A stretch of 64,000 nt of DNA from Natrinema amylolyticum (GCF_020515625.1 NZ_JAIWPJ010000006.1:62001-126000); one strand, 5' to 3'; positions 44,571 through 54,130 are shown, counted from the stretch's first letter. Numbers and translations are program-made. Notes: a model not told the origin generated them from the sequence alone.

Positions 44571-46826
44571 ATGGCACTCGAGGACAAGTTCCCCGATCGG
44601 TTCAGAGAAACGTACAGTGTAAAGATCGGCCTGATTTTCCTGTTGGTCATCGTGCTGACGATCGCCGTCTCGGCGCTCTTTTTCGGTCACGTCTCCGGCA
44701 CGGTCGGCCCGGCGGCGGAAGAGCACTTCAGCGATCGAACCGACGACCGCAGTGACGTCGCGGCGGCCTGGCTCGAGACCACTGCCGAAACGACGGACGG
44801 GCTCACCGCGGACGCGACCGTCCGAACGGGAACGTCCGACGAGATCAGTGACCGACTCGCGACGGTACAGTCCGCCCGCGAGGATCGAATCGCGGAGATT
44901 CACTATCTCGACGGCGACGGCGACGTCCTCGCGAGCAGTGCGGACGCTGCCGTCGGGGAGAACGTCTTCGAGACGGCCGGCGTACAGGGTGCCACCGACG
45001 GACCCAGCGCCACTCACGAGGCGATAACGAGCGACGAGTCCGTGTTCTCGTTCGTCTCGAGCGTCGAGGGCGACGACGAACGGTACGTGGCCGTCTCCGC
45101 CTCGACCGCCGCGTTCGCATCGGTCCTCGAGACCGAAGGCGAGTCGCGTCGCACGGTCGTCACGAACGCCGACGGCGAGACGATCGCGGCGGTCGGTCAG
45201 GTGGCGTCGGTCGGTGACGAGACGGTGCTCGCCGCGGTCTCACCGAGCGACGACGGCGTCTCGACCGGCGTCCCCGAGGGCTCCGAGACGGAGTTCGCGG
45301 CGACGGCGGCGACGATCGATGCCGGCGGCGAATCGCTGACGGTGACGACCTACGAGACGGCAGCGGCCGTCTACGGACCACAACAAACGGCGACGTCGTC
45401 GCTACTCGCAGTCCTCTTGCTCTTCGTCCTCCATCTCGGACTCGTCGGGGTCGTCCTCGGCGGCAACATTTCGCTGTATCTCCGCCGGCTCGCGAACAAG
45501 GCCGAACGGATGGGCGACGGCGACCTTTCGGTCGACCTCGAGACCGATCGGGTCGACGAGGTCGGGAGCCTCTACGCTTCGTTCGCGTCGATGCGGGACT
45601 CGTTGCGGGAGACGCTCGTCGATCTCGAAGACCAGCGCGAACGCGCCCGCGAGGCTCAGGAACGGACCGAAAAGCGCAACCGCGAACTCGAGGCCGAGGC
45701 CGAACGCTACAGCGAGGTCATGGCAGCGTGTGCCGACGGCGACCTCGAGAAGCGCTTGGAGCCCGAAACGGACCACGAGGCGATGGTGTCGATCGCCGAG
45801 GCGTTCAACGAGATGATCGCCGATCTGGAGACCGCGGTCGCACAGGTCAAGACGATCTCGGCGGAGGTCGCCAGGACGAGTACCGAGGTCCAGACCAGTT
45901 CCGACGAGATCCGACGGGCCAGCCAGGAGGTCAGCACGTCGGTCCAGGAGATCTCGGACGGATCCTCGAAGCAGGCCGAGGACCTGTCGGTGGCGACAAC
46001 CGAGGTCAAGGAGATGTCCGCGACCGTCGAAGAGGTCGCCGCCGCGACGAGTAACATCGCCGAGCAGTCGAGCCAGGTCGACGAACTGGCATCGGACGGT
46101 CAGCAGGCGGCGACGGAGACGACCGCGGAGATGCACGCGGCCAGCGACCGGACGGAAGCCGTCGCGGAGACGATCCGAACGCTGGACGAGGAGGCCGAAC
46201 AGATCCAGGAGATCGTCGAGTTGATCGACGAGATTGCCGGCCAGACCAACATGCTCGCGTTGAACGCGGCCATCGAGTCCGCGCGATCGGAGAGCGCCTC
46301 GAGCGAGAGCGACGGGTTCCAAGCCGTCGCCGACGAGGTCAAGGAACTCGCAGAGCAGACCCAGACGGCGGTCGAGGATGTCGAAATCATGATCGAATCG
46401 ATACAACAGCGAGCGACCGAGAGTGCGACGCAGATCGAGGAAGCCGAGTCGACGATCGGGTCGGCGACTGAACGAGTGGACTCGCTCTCGACCAAACTCG
46501 ACCGGATCGCGACGGAGATCGAACAGGTGACGTCCGGCGTCCAAGAGATCGACCAGGCGACGGACGAACAGGCCAGCTCCGCCGAAGAGCTGGCGACGAT
46601 CGTCCAGGACGTCGCGAGCGTCGCGAACGAAACGACGTCGCAGGCCGAGCAGGTCGCGGCGGCCGCCGAGGAGACGACCGCGACGATTACCGACGTCTCC
46701 GCCGAGGCGACGCGACTAGACGAGCGGGCCGCGGATCTCGCCGACGCCGTCGACGAGTTCACCGTCTCGTCGTCGCCGGCCGGTTCGACCGTGGCCCCGG
46801 CGGGACAGGGAGGTGAGTCGCAATGA
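44571..46826 (+). CDS. Halobacterial transducer (methyl-accepting) paired with an opsin
   Basis: The 751-residue transducer has TM1 (about 18-40), a large extracellular region of about 235 residues, TM2 (about 276-298), a HAMP domain (about 300-350) and a long cytoplasmic coiled coil. The signalling tip is clear: ELIDEIAGQTNMLALNAAIE (about 550-569), followed by GFQAVADEVKELAEQT. Glu/Gln pairs suited to methylation are visible along the coiled coil. It overlaps the opsin gene by ATGA, as in htr-sop pairs, so the two should form a complex that feeds CheA/CheW. The extracellular domain may bind a ligand and has no recognised family. The 296-bp upstream gap holds AT-rich promoter DNA. Confidence 0.92.
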   Translation: MALEDKFPDRFRETYSVKIGLIFLLVIVLTIAVSALFFGHVSGTVGPAAEEHFSDRTDDRSDVAAAWLETTAETTDGLTADATVRTGTSDEISDRLATVQSAREDRIAEIHYLDGDGDVLASSADAAVGENVFETAGVQGATDGPSATHEAITSDESVFSFVSSVEGDDERYVAVSASTAAFASVLETEGESRRTVVTNADGETIAAVGQVASVGDETVLAAVSPSDDGVSTGVPEGSETEFAATAATIDAGGESLTVTTYETAAAVYGPQQTATSSLLAVLLLFVLHLGLVGVVLGGNISLYLRRLANKAERMGDGDLSVDLETDRVDEVGSLYASFASMRDSLRETLVDLEDQRERAREAQERTEKRNRELEAEAERYSEVMAACADGDLEKRLEPETDHEAMVSIAEAFNEMIADLETAVAQVKTISAEVARTSTEVQTSSDEIRRASQEVSTSVQEISDGSSKQAEDLSVATTEVKEMSATVEEVAAATSNIAEQSSQVDELASDGQQAATETTAEMHAASDRTEAVAETIRTLDEEAEQIQEIVELIDEIAGQTNMLALNAAIESARSESASSESDGFQAVADEVKELAEQTQTAVEDVEIMIESIQQRATESATQIEEAESTIGSATERVDSLSTKLDRIATEIEQVTSGVQEIDQATDEQASSAEELATIVQDVASVANETTSQAEQVAAAAEETTATITDVSAEATRLDERAADLADAVDEFTVSSSPAGSTVAPAGQGGESQ

Positions 46827-47587
46827 TACCCGAACTTCAACTCTACCAGTTCGCGTTCTACGCGATGACGGTAGCGACCCTCTGCTTCCTCGTATGGGTC
46901 GCCCGGATGCCAGCGGGAAAACGGCGATACTACCTCCCCGTGCCGATCCTCTGCGGAACGCTCGCACTCGCGAACTTCGGCATGTCGATCGAACTGTTCC
47001 GCATCACGACGGCGGGCGGCGATCCGATCCCGATGACCCGGTACGCCGACTACGTGATCGCGACGCCGATCATGGTCTTCATCGCCGGGCTGATTGCCGG
47101 CGCGACGAGACGACAACTGGCCGTCGCGACCGTCCTGAGCGTGGCGTGGGTCGGGTCGTCGGCCGTCCGTTATCTCGTCGATCCCCCGTTGAACACCGTC
47201 GCTGGGATCGTCACGATCGTCTCTCTCGTGGGGATCGTCGTCCTAATGATCTGGCCGCTCACGAAACGCTCCGGCAAGCAAAGCGGTGAACGAGTCCTCC
47301 TCTACGGCAAACTCCGGAACCTGCTGCTCTTGCTCTGGGTGTTCTACCTCGTTATGGGGTTCGTCTCGCGACAGGGGCTGGGACTGCTCGACGCGTTCAG
47401 CGGTATCTTCGTCGCCGCGTATCTCGACATTCTCGCCCGGATCGGGTTCGGTGTCTTGGTGTTACGGGCGACCGACGCGACCGATCAGGTGATCGCGGGA
47501 CTCAGATCGACCGATAGCGGCGACGACGGCTCGGATGGCGTCACCCTCGAGCGGTCCGACGAGTCCGCGGTCGATCCGGCCGACTGA
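46823..47587 (+). CDS. Lysine-less microbial rhodopsin-like protein (sensory opsin fold, Schiff-base Lys replaced by Arg)
   Basis: This 254-residue protein has seven predicted membrane helices and aligns with bacteriorhodopsin and sensory rhodopsin I by its key helices: helix C TRYADYVIATP keeps R73 and the counterion D76; helix F keeps W172 and Y175; helix G YLDILARIGFG keeps D202. The retinal-binding lysine at the position of bacteriorhodopsin K216 is R206 (codon CGG, 47438-47440). No lysine lies elsewhere in helix G, so a normal retinal Schiff base cannot form. The proton-donor position (BR D96) is Ile. ATG 46823 overlaps the transducer stop. Opsins lacking the lysine have been reported as a class; this one may act as a non-photic partner of the transducer. 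Confidence 0.93.
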   Translation: MIPELQLYQFAFYAMTVATLCFLVWVARMPAGKRRYYLPVPILCGTLALANFGMSIELFRITTAGGDPIPMTRYADYVIATPIMVFIAGLIAGATRRQLAVATVLSVAWVGSSAVRYLVDPPLNTVAGIVTIVSLVGIVVLMIWPLTKRSGKQSGERVLLYGKLRNLLLLLWVFYLVMGFVSRQGLGLLDAFSGIFVAAYLDILARIGFGVLVLRATDATDQVIAGLRSTDSGDDGSDGVTLERSDESAVDPAD

Positions 47588-47685
47588 CGGCGGTTCGACC
47601 GAATCGCCATCGGATCTGAAAGCAAGCTATCTAGTTTATACGCGGGTTCATCGTAGGGTTTCGACAGCACCTGTTCGCTTCGAGG

Positions 47686-48450
47686 ATGAACGCACAACGT
47701 ACGGATCCCTTTCGATGGACGTTCGCAGATGAGTCGTCGCCGAAAGCACCGCACGTCGCCTCGATGACCTGGCGTGACGGATTGTTCGTCCACTGGCCAG
47801 TCGATCCGGACGACCTTCGCCCGCACGTTCCCGGCCAGTTAACGCTCGAGACGCGGGACGGTCACGCCTGGGTGAGCGTGCTCCCGTTCGTGCTCACGAA
47901 CGTGGGACTTCGCGGGACGCCATCGATTACGCGACTGGCCTTTGCAGAACTCAACGTCCGGACGTACGTCCGGTATCGGGGCGACCCCGGCCTGTTTTTC
48001 TTCAGTATCGATGTCGGGAACCCGCTGGTCGCCGCGACCGTCGGCCGGACGACGAGGTTGCCCGTCTATCGCGCTCGAATGCGGGTCGGCGCCACCGAAG
48101 CGAATCACGTGACCTTCGAAAGCGAACGCCGGGAGACGGAGGCGACGGGCGGCGCTCCGGCCAGGTTCGCCGCGACCTACCGCCCCGACGGCGAGGTCTT
48201 CACCGCCGAGCCAGACACGCTCGTACACTGGCTCACGGCGCGTCGTCGGTTCTACGCTCCGAACGCTGACAGCGTCCTGGCCGGCGAGATCGCACACGAC
48301 CCGTGGCCGCTCCAGCCAGCCGCGGTGACGATCCACGAGAACGCGATGCTCGAGGCCAACGGGTTACCGGCGCCGATCGGTGATCCGATCGTCCACTACG
48401 CCGACGAACTGTCGATGACGGGTTCGATTCCGCGGCGGATCGAACCCTGA
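47686..48450 (+). CDS. DUF2071 (YqjF-like) family protein
   Basis: The 254-residue protein matches the DUF2071 pattern: WRDGLFVHWPVDPDDLRPHVP near the N-terminus (in part about 29-49), VSVLPFVLTNVGLRG, ELNVRTYVRYRGDPGLFFFS (about 88-107) and HWLTARRRFY with the late ADELSMTGSIPRR. Members are acetoacetate-decarboxylase-fold relatives whose biochemical role is largely unknown. It begins at ATG 47686 after about 100 bp containing AT-rich promoter-like sequence. The nearest upstream gene is the opsin on the same strand, but the gap suggests a separate transcript. Confidence 0.87.
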   Translation: MNAQRTDPFRWTFADESSPKAPHVASMTWRDGLFVHWPVDPDDLRPHVPGQLTLETRDGHAWVSVLPFVLTNVGLRGTPSITRLAFAELNVRTYVRYRGDPGLFFFSIDVGNPLVAATVGRTTRLPVYRARMRVGATEANHVTFESERRETEATGGAPARFAATYRPDGEVFTAEPDTLVHWLTARRRFYAPNADSVLAGEIAHDPWPLQPAAVTIHENAMLEANGLPAPIGDPIVHYADELSMTGSIPRRIEP

Positions 48451-48626
48451 CCGAGCCCCAGCGGACCCGCCGGCATCGATTCGGGCCGGAACCGCCGATC
48501 CACGTTCGGACCGCCGAAACCGACCCGTGTAGCGCGCCGGACGCGACCACCCCACCCCCGCACGTGAGGTCGCGTATCGTTAGATTTGTTAACTACGGTT
48601 TGAAACAATATTTCTACATAGTATCG

Positions 48627-50066
48627 ATGTCAACGACACGCACAGGAGCGACCGGCAGCGGCCGGAATTCGTTCATCTACGTCGTCGCGGCATTGGCCGC
48701 GCTCAACGGACTACTGTTCGGGTTCGACACCGGCGTCATCTCGGGCGCGATGTTATACATTCGAAACACGTTCGAGCTGGCGACCGTGTTCGGATATTCG
48801 ATAAACGCCTCATTGATCGAGGGGATCATCGTCAGCGGGGCGATGATCGGCGCGATCGTCGGGGCGGCGCTGGGCGGTCGGCTCGCGGATCGGCTCGGTC
48901 GACGACGCCTCATCCTCGTCGGAGCCGTCGTCTTCTTCGTCGGATCACTCATCATGGCGATCGCGCCGACCGTCGAGATACTGATCGTCGGTCGGATCGT
49001 CGACGGGATCGGCGTGGGATTCGCCTCGGTCGTCGGTCCGCTGTACATCTCGGAGATCTCACCGCCGGAGATCCGCGGATCGCTGGTCTCGCTGAACCAG
49101 CTGACGATCACCAGCGGCATCCTCATCGCGTACCTCGTGAACTTCGCGTTCGCCGGCGGCGGCGAGTGGCGCTGGATGCTCGGCCTCGGGATGGTCCCCG
49201 CCGCAGTCCTGTTCGCCGGCATGCTGTTCATGCCCGAGAGCCCCCGCTGGCTCTACGAGCACGGTCGCGAGAGCGACGCCCGCGAGGTCCTCGCCAGTAC
49301 CCGCGTTGAGAGTCAGGTCGAGAACGAACTCCGCGAGATCGAGGAGACGGTCCGAACGGAGTCCGGAACGCTTCGTGACCTGTTCGAGCCGTGGGTACGA
49401 CCGATGCTGATCGTCGGCATTGGCCTGGCGGCGTTCCAGCAAGTTACCGGCATCAACACGGTCATGTACTACGCGCCGACGATCCTCGAGTCGACCGGGT
49501 TCGCGGACACCGCCTCGATCCTCGCGACCGTCGGGATCGGCGTCGTCAACGTCGTCATGACCGTCGTCGCAGTGGTGTTGATGGACCGCTCCGGCCGCCG
49601 TCCGTTGTTGCTCACGGGGCTGGCTGGGATGACCGTCATGCTCGCCGTCCTCGGGATCGCGTTCTACCTGCCCGGTCTCTCGGGCGCGATCGGCTGGATC
49701 GCGACCGGGAGCCTGATGTTGTACGTCGCGTTCTTCGCGATCGGGCTCGGACCGGTCTTCTGGCTACTGATCTCCGAGATCTACCCGATGGAGGTCCGCG
49801 GCACGGCGATGGGCGTCGTCACCGTCGTCAACTGGGCCGGCAACCTGCTCGTCTCGCTGACCTTCCTCCGGCTGATCGACGTCGTCGGCCAGACGGGGAC
49901 GTTCTGGCTGTACGGCGCTCTCTCCCTGCTCGCGCTGGTCTTCTGTTATCGGCTCGTCCCCGAGACGAAGGGACGGTCGCTCGAGGCGATCGAGGCCGAC
50001 CTCCGCGAAACGGCGTTCGGACGCGACACCGGTGAACGGCCCCGCGCGACGGAGACGGACGACTAA
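48627..50066 (+). CDS. Sugar-porter family MFS transporter
   Basis: From ATG 48627 (MSTTRTGATGSG) the 479-residue protein has twelve predicted helices and the sugar-porter signatures: GLLFGFDTGVISGA in helix 1, GRLADRLGRR (loop 2-3), PESPRWLYEHGR (after helix 6), QQVTGINTVMYYAP (helix 7) and PETKGRSLE at the C-terminus. These fit proton-coupled sugar uptake; the sugar cannot be named. The 21-codon upstream extension of the frame falls in AT-rich promoter DNA (AACAATATTTCTACATAG), so the later ATG is chosen. Confidence 0.92.
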   Translation: MSTTRTGATGSGRNSFIYVVAALAALNGLLFGFDTGVISGAMLYIRNTFELATVFGYSINASLIEGIIVSGAMIGAIVGAALGGRLADRLGRRRLILVGAVVFFVGSLIMAIAPTVEILIVGRIVDGIGVGFASVVGPLYISEISPPEIRGSLVSLNQLTITSGILIAYLVNFAFAGGGEWRWMLGLGMVPAAVLFAGMLFMPESPRWLYEHGRESDAREVLASTRVESQVENELREIEETVRTESGTLRDLFEPWVRPMLIVGIGLAAFQQVTGINTVMYYAPTILESTGFADTASILATVGIGVVNVVMTVVAVVLMDRSGRRPLLLTGLAGMTVMLAVLGIAFYLPGLSGAIGWIATGSLMLYVAFFAIGLGPVFWLLISEIYPMEVRGTAMGVVTVVNWAGNLLVSLTFLRLIDVVGQTGTFWLYGALSLLALVFCYRLVPETKGRSLEAIEADLRETAFGRDTGERPRATETDD

Positions 50067-50163
50067 CGGTCGAGATGGACGGCACATTGATCGAGACGGA
50101 CGAGTTTCGGTCGAGAACGGATGCGGGTCGCGTCGATGACCTAACGGCCGGCGAACGGACCGC

Positions 50164-51156
50164 CTACTGACCGGTATCGATCATCCCGAACCCGTATCCG
50201 GCGTCGTTCTCGCGGGCGGTCTCGTAGACGACCCGGGCGGCCGCGACGTCCTGAATCGCAAGCCCGGTCGAATCGAAGACGGTGATACCGGTCTCGTCGG
50301 TCCGGCCCGCCGCCGCATCGACGACGAGTTCGCCGATCTCGGCGTGGATGTCCGCGTCGGTCAGGATCCCCTCGCCGTAGGGGACGTTGATCTCGCCCGA
50401 GTGGGTACACTGCTCGTGGTCGTCGATTACGATCCGCGCCGCGCCCAACAGCTCGTCTTCCAGTTCGTGTTTCCCCTCGGCGTCGGCTCCGATCGCGTTG
50501 ATGTGCGTGCGCTCGCCGACGTCCTCGAGTCCGACGATCGGGTCCTCGACGGGCGTCACGGTCGAGAGCACGTCGCAGTGACCCGCCTCCGAAATCGAGC
50601 CGGCCCGAACGTCGAACCGGTCGGCGAAGGCCTCGACGAACCGCTGAACGCGTTCCTCGTCGGGGTCCGAGACGACGACCTCTTCGATCGATCGGACCTC
50701 GCTGATCGCCTCGAGTTGGGTGTACGACTGAACGCCGGCCCCGACGAGGCCGAGGCTTGAGGCGTCCGCGACGGCGAGGTAGTCGGTGGCGACGGCCGCG
50801 GCGGCCCCCGTCCGCTTCATCGTGAGCGTCGTCCCGTCCATGATCGCCAGCGGGAAGGCGGTCTCGGGATCGGAGTAGATCATCGTCCCCAGCACCGTCG
50901 GGAGGTCGTGATCCGCCGGGTTGTCGGGGTGGACGTTGACCCACTTCAGCCCCGCGGCGTCCCAGTCGCCCGTGTCGAGATAGGCGGGCATCGACCGGAA
51001 GTCGCCGTTGTACTGCGGGAGGTCGATATAGGACTTCGCGGGCATTTGGGAGTCACCGCGTTCGAATGCCGCGAATGCCTGTTCGACCGCATCGATGACG
51101 TCGGACAGTCGCGCGAACTCGTCGACGTCGTCGCTGTCCAGAAGAAGCGTGTTCAT
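50164..51156 (-). CDS. Alanine dehydrogenase / ornithine cyclodeaminase family
   Basis: The 330-residue protein starts MNTLLLDSDDVDEFARLSDV and carries the mu-crystallin-family substrate lysine region (AAGLKWVNVHPDNP, about 67-80) and a Rossmann motif GLVGAGVQSYTQ (about 134-145). The overall pattern is closest to archaeal alanine dehydrogenases of this family, which interconvert alanine and pyruvate, but ornithine cyclodeaminase activity is possible. ATG 51156 is chosen because the family begins there; the long upstream frame is not coding. It is a distant paralogue of 24513-25469. Confidence 0.88.
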   Translation of the reverse strand: MNTLLLDSDDVDEFARLSDVIDAVEQAFAAFERGDSQMPAKSYIDLPQYNGDFRSMPAYLDTGDWDAAGLKWVNVHPDNPADHDLPTVLGTMIYSDPETAFPLAIMDGTTLTMKRTGAAAAVATDYLAVADASSLGLVGAGVQSYTQLEAISEVRSIEEVVVSDPDEERVQRFVEAFADRFDVRAGSISEAGHCDVLSTVTPVEDPIVGLEDVGERTHINAIGADAEGKHELEDELLGAARIVIDDHEQCTHSGEINVPYGEGILTDADIHAEIGELVVDAAAGRTDETGITVFDSTGLAIQDVAAARVVYETARENDAGYGFGMIDTGQ

Positions 51157-51275
51157 ACTGGCGAATATTGCGGGCTCGTACTTAATTCGTCGTGAATCGA
51201 CGGATGCGTGCGAGACGAGAGCATCCGTTATACGATCCGATAGCATCGCTCCGACGACAATTGACTCGGAGACGA

Positions 51276-52076
51276 TCAGGCCGTCGCCCGGAGCAACACG
51301 ACGCCTGTCCGGTACGACGCGAGCCGCTCCCCGTCGCCGTCGGACTCGTACCGAAACTCGAACGCCTCCTCGAGACCGTCCGGCGCATCGGACAGCAGGG
51401 TTCGGATCGCTCGCCGATCGGCAGCCGGTACGTCCATGCGATCGAGCCACGCGTCGACCTCGAGTCGCCGACTCGTTTCCTCGACCGCGTCGACCGTCAG
51501 CCCCGTCTCCGCGAGCCAGTCGAGCCACTGCGCCGGGGAGTAGGTCTCGACGTGGCCCGAATCGCGGAGCCGTTCGATTCGATTCACGTACGCCGCTAAC
51601 TCGGGATCGGCCGGGACGCAGAGGTCCTCAAGCGCGAGTACACCACCCGGCGCGAGCACGCGTTCGACCTCCGCGAGGAACGCTTCGGGATCCGGAAAGT
51701 GATGCGCGGCGAACCGGCAGGTGACCGCGTCGAAGCCGTCCGACGAGAAGGGCAGTCGCTCGGCGTCGACGACGGCTCCCTCGAGCCCGTCGTACTCGGC
51801 CGTCGCCGTCGCGACCATCTCCGGCGAGAGATCCGCCGCGACGACGCGGGACACACTGCGGTCGGCGAGGGTACCGGCGACGTGACCGCCACCGGTGGCC
51901 ACATCGAGGACCCGCGTCGCGTCCGCACACCAGTCGACGAGTCGCTCGAGGTCGGCGCCCTCCTTGAGGACGGCACCGTCCCGATAGCCGTCCGCGGCGT
52001 CCCCGAAGGCCGTCGCGACGTCGCGCTTTCTGTCGGCGTCTTTCGTCACGGCCACCACTTGTAGAGAAAAGCACAT
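51276..52076 (-). CDS. Class I SAM-dependent methyltransferase (UbiE/COQ5-like)
   Basis: The 266-residue protein has the motif I RVLDVATGGGHVAG (about 54-67), an acidic residue after strand 2 (VVAADLSPEM), and the late motifs FDAVTCRFAAHHF and LAPGGVLALEDL, typical of small-molecule methyltransferases of the UbiE type. The substrate is unknown. ATG 52076 gives an N-terminus (MCFSLQVVAV) less conserved in style; a GTG several codons further in may be the true start. It is convergent with nothing and is followed downstream by the alanine-dehydrogenase-family gene on the same strand, 119 bp away. Confidence 0.87.
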   Translation of the reverse strand: MCFSLQVVAVTKDADRKRDVATAFGDAADGYRDGAVLKEGADLERLVDWCADATRVLDVATGGGHVAGTLADRSVSRVVAADLSPEMVATATAEYDGLEGAVVDAERLPFSSDGFDAVTCRFAAHHFPDPEAFLAEVERVLAPGGVLALEDLCVPADPELAAYVNRIERLRDSGHVETYSPAQWLDWLAETGLTVDAVEETSRRLEVDAWLDRMDVPAADRRAIRTLLSDAPDGLEEAFEFRYESDGDGERLASYRTGVVLLRATA

Positions 52077-52352
52077 GAGCGTTGCGTGGGGACCGGTCGC
52101 GAGGGGGTCATCGCTCGAGGGTGGGTTCGATGAGAGCAGAGCTATACGAACGACGAACGAATCCGAAAGACGGGATTCGGGAGCGACAACGAAATATGGA
52201 GAAATGGGCCGACTCGGTGGAATCGAGATGGGCTAGTCGAAACGGCGGGTCGATACGAGCGGCGTCCTCCGTTCCTCGCCGCGAGGGCCGCAGGCCCGAG
52301 CGGGCCGACGACCGATGTGAGCGGAGTGAACGGAGGGAGGAGTGCTTTTATA
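52077..52352. other. Intergenic region without a supportable gene
   Basis: The stretch contains GC-rich purine repeats (GAGCGGAGTGAACGGAGGG at about 52319-52337) and no frame with haloarchaeal codon use and a recognisable product. A plus-strand frame of 148 codons (52082-52528) runs into the terminator hairpin and thermosome antisense and is rejected. Confidence 0.4.
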
Positions 52353-52401
52353 CTAAATTTTGCCGAGGGCCGCCGAAGGCGGCCCGCAGAGCAAAATTTA
52401 G
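52353..52401 (-). terminator. Large bipartite hairpin after the thermosome gene
   Basis: Outer arms CTAAATTTTGC (52353-52363) and GCAAAATTTAG (52391-52401) are perfectly complementary (11 bp). Inside them is a second perfect 8-bp hairpin, GGGCCGCC-GAA-GGCGGCCC (52367-52385). The structure begins three bases after the thermosome stop codon on the minus strand, so transcription termination or mRNA 3'-end stabilisation is likely. Confidence 0.72.
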
Positions 52402-52403
52402 TT

Positions 52404-54083
52404 TTACATCATGCCGCCCATGCCGCCGCCCATACCGCCCATGCCGCCGCCCATGCCACCGGGGCCGCCGGCGGGCATGTCTTCGTCGTCGTCGTCGTGG
52501 GAGACCGCGAGGTCGCCCGCGGCGATGACGTCGTCGATGCGGAGCAGCATGACGGCCGCCTCGGTGGCGGACTCGATGGCCTGGGTCTTCACGCGGAGCG
52601 GCTCGTAGACGCCCTCGGCGTCCATGTCGATGGTGTCGCCGGTGTAGGCGTCGAGACCGGCAGCGGTGTCGCCGCCGTCGTGGGCGCTGCGAAGCTCGAC
52701 CAGCGAGTCGATGGGATCGAGGCCCGCGTTCTCGGCCAGCGTGCGCGGGATGACCTCGAGCGCGTCGGCGAAGGCCTCGACGGCCAGCTGTTCGCGGCCG
52801 CCGACGGAGTCGGCGTAGTCGCGCAGCGAGAGCGAAACGTCGATCTCGGGTGCGCCGCCGCCGGCGAGCACCTTGCCGTCCTCGATGGTCGTCCGGACGA
52901 CGCCCAGCGAGTCCTCGACGGCGCGGTCGATCTCGTCGATGACGTGCTCGGTGCCACCGCGGAGGATCAGGGTGACGGCGCGCGCGTCCTCGACGTCCTC
53001 GACGAAGATGCGCTGGTCGCCGGCGATCTCCTTCTGTGCGACGCTGCCGGCAGCGCCGAGATCGTCCTCGGTCAGGTCGTCGACGCTCGAGACCGGCGAG
53101 GCACCGGTCGCGCGAGCGAGCTGGGCCTGGTCGCTGGACTTGACGCGACGGACGGCGATGATGCCCTCCTGTGCGAGGTAGTGCTGGGCCATGTCGTCGA
53201 TACCGCCGTCGACGAAGACGACGTCAGCGCCGACGTCGGCGACCTGTTCGGCCATCTCGCGCAGCTGTGCCTCTTCCTGTTCGAGGAACTGCTCGAGCTG
53301 GTCGGGGTCGGTGACGTTGACCTCGGCGTCGATCTCGGTCTCCTTGATCTCGAGATCGCCGTTGACGATCGCGACATCGGCGTCCTCGGCGAAGTACGGC
53401 ATGTTCTCGGAGACGCGCTCCTTGTCGATGATGACGCCCTCGACGAGCTCGGAGTTCTCGACCGAGCCGCCGACGACCTTCTCGACTTTGATGTTGTCCG
53501 TGTCGACGCCGTCGTCGTCGGCGACCGCGCGAACGGCCTCGACGATGAGCGACGAGAGGAGGTCCTTGGCGTTCTCCGCGCCCTTGCCGGTCATCGCCGT
53601 CGCGGCGATCTGCTCGAGGATCTCGGTGTCGTCCTCGTCGACGTCGATGGCGATCTCTTCGAGAGCCGCGGTGGCTTCCTCGGCGGCCTCTCGGTACCCC
53701 TGGGCGAGGGTGGTCGCGTGGATGTCCTGGTCGAGGAGGTCCTCGGCCTGGCTGAGGAGTTCGCCGGCGACGACGACGGCGCTCGTCGTACCGTCACCGA
53801 CTTCCTCTTCCTGCGTCTCGGCGACTTCGACGATCATGTCGGCCGCGGGATGATCGATCTCCATCTCCGAGAGCAGGGTGACACCGTCGTTCGTGACGAT
53901 GACGTTGCCCGAGGAGTCGACGAGCATCTTGTCCATCCCCTTCGGGCCGAGCGTCGTCCGAACCGATTCGGCGACGGCCTTCCCGGCCTGCACGTTCATC
54001 GACTGCGCGTCCTCCCCGGAGGTTCGCTGGCTGTCCTCCGAGAGTACGATAAGGGGCTGGTTGCCCATCTGCTGTTGAGCCAT
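52404..54083 (-). CDS. Thermosome subunit (group II chaperonin)
   Basis: The 559-residue protein begins [20 protein letters not shown] and has all the group II chaperonin signatures: [15 protein letters not shown] (about 42-56), VTNDGVTLL, the ATPase [15 protein letters not shown] (about 95-109), the apical domain with its protruding helix, and [11 protein letters not shown] (about 404-414). The C-terminus has the Gly/Met-rich tail ([12 protein letters not shown]) facing the cavity. It folds proteins in a double-ring complex with built-in lid. ATG 54083 is preferred over an upstream in-frame ATG by the TATA spacing. The gene is framed by a strong promoter and a large terminator hairpin. Confidence 0.95.
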   Translation of the reverse strand: MAQQQMGNQPLIVLSEDSQRTSGEDAQSMNVQAGKAVAESVRTTLGPKGMDKMLVDSSGNVIVTNDGVTLLSEMEIDHPAADMIVEVAETQEEEVGDGTTSAVVVAGELLSQAEDLLDQDIHATTLAQGYREAAEEATAALEEIAIDVDEDDTEILEQIAATAMTGKGAENAKDLLSSLIVEAVRAVADDDGVDTDNIKVEKVVGGSVENSELVEGVIIDKERVSENMPYFAEDADVAIVNGDLEIKETEIDAEVNVTDPDQLEQFLEQEEAQLREMAEQVADVGADVVFVDGGIDDMAQHYLAQEGIIAVRRVKSSDQAQLARATGASPVSSVDDLTEDDLGAAGSVAQKEIAGDQRIFVEDVEDARAVTLILRGGTEHVIDEIDRAVEDSLGVVRTTIEDGKVLAGGGAPEIDVSLSLRDYADSVGGREQLAVEAFADALEVIPRTLAENAGLDPIDSLVELRSAHDGGDTAAGLDAYTGDTIDMDAEGVYEPLRVKTQAIESATEAAVMLLRIDDVIAAGDLAVSHDDDDEDMPAGGPGGMGGGMGGMGGGMGGMM

Positions 54084-54106
54084 AGTCAAGGGAACGATTG
54101 TTTGTT

Positions 54107-54130
54107 GTTCTATATAAGGTTTTCGTTTGT
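54107..54130 (-). promoter_or_regulatory. Thermosome promoter (TATA and upstream CGAAA)
   Basis: On the minus strand AACGAAAACC is followed by TTATATA (54111-54117), about 31 bp before ATG 54083. This resembles heat-inducible haloarchaeal chaperonin promoters, where a TATA box and flanking CGAA-containing sequence set induction. Heat regulation here is inferred from that resemblance. Confidence 0.6.

Noticed and set aside
47438-47440. Arg206 of the opsin as a sequencing error
   Set aside because: Two substitutions from a lysine codon would be needed, and the surrounding frame is intact and well conserved in pattern.
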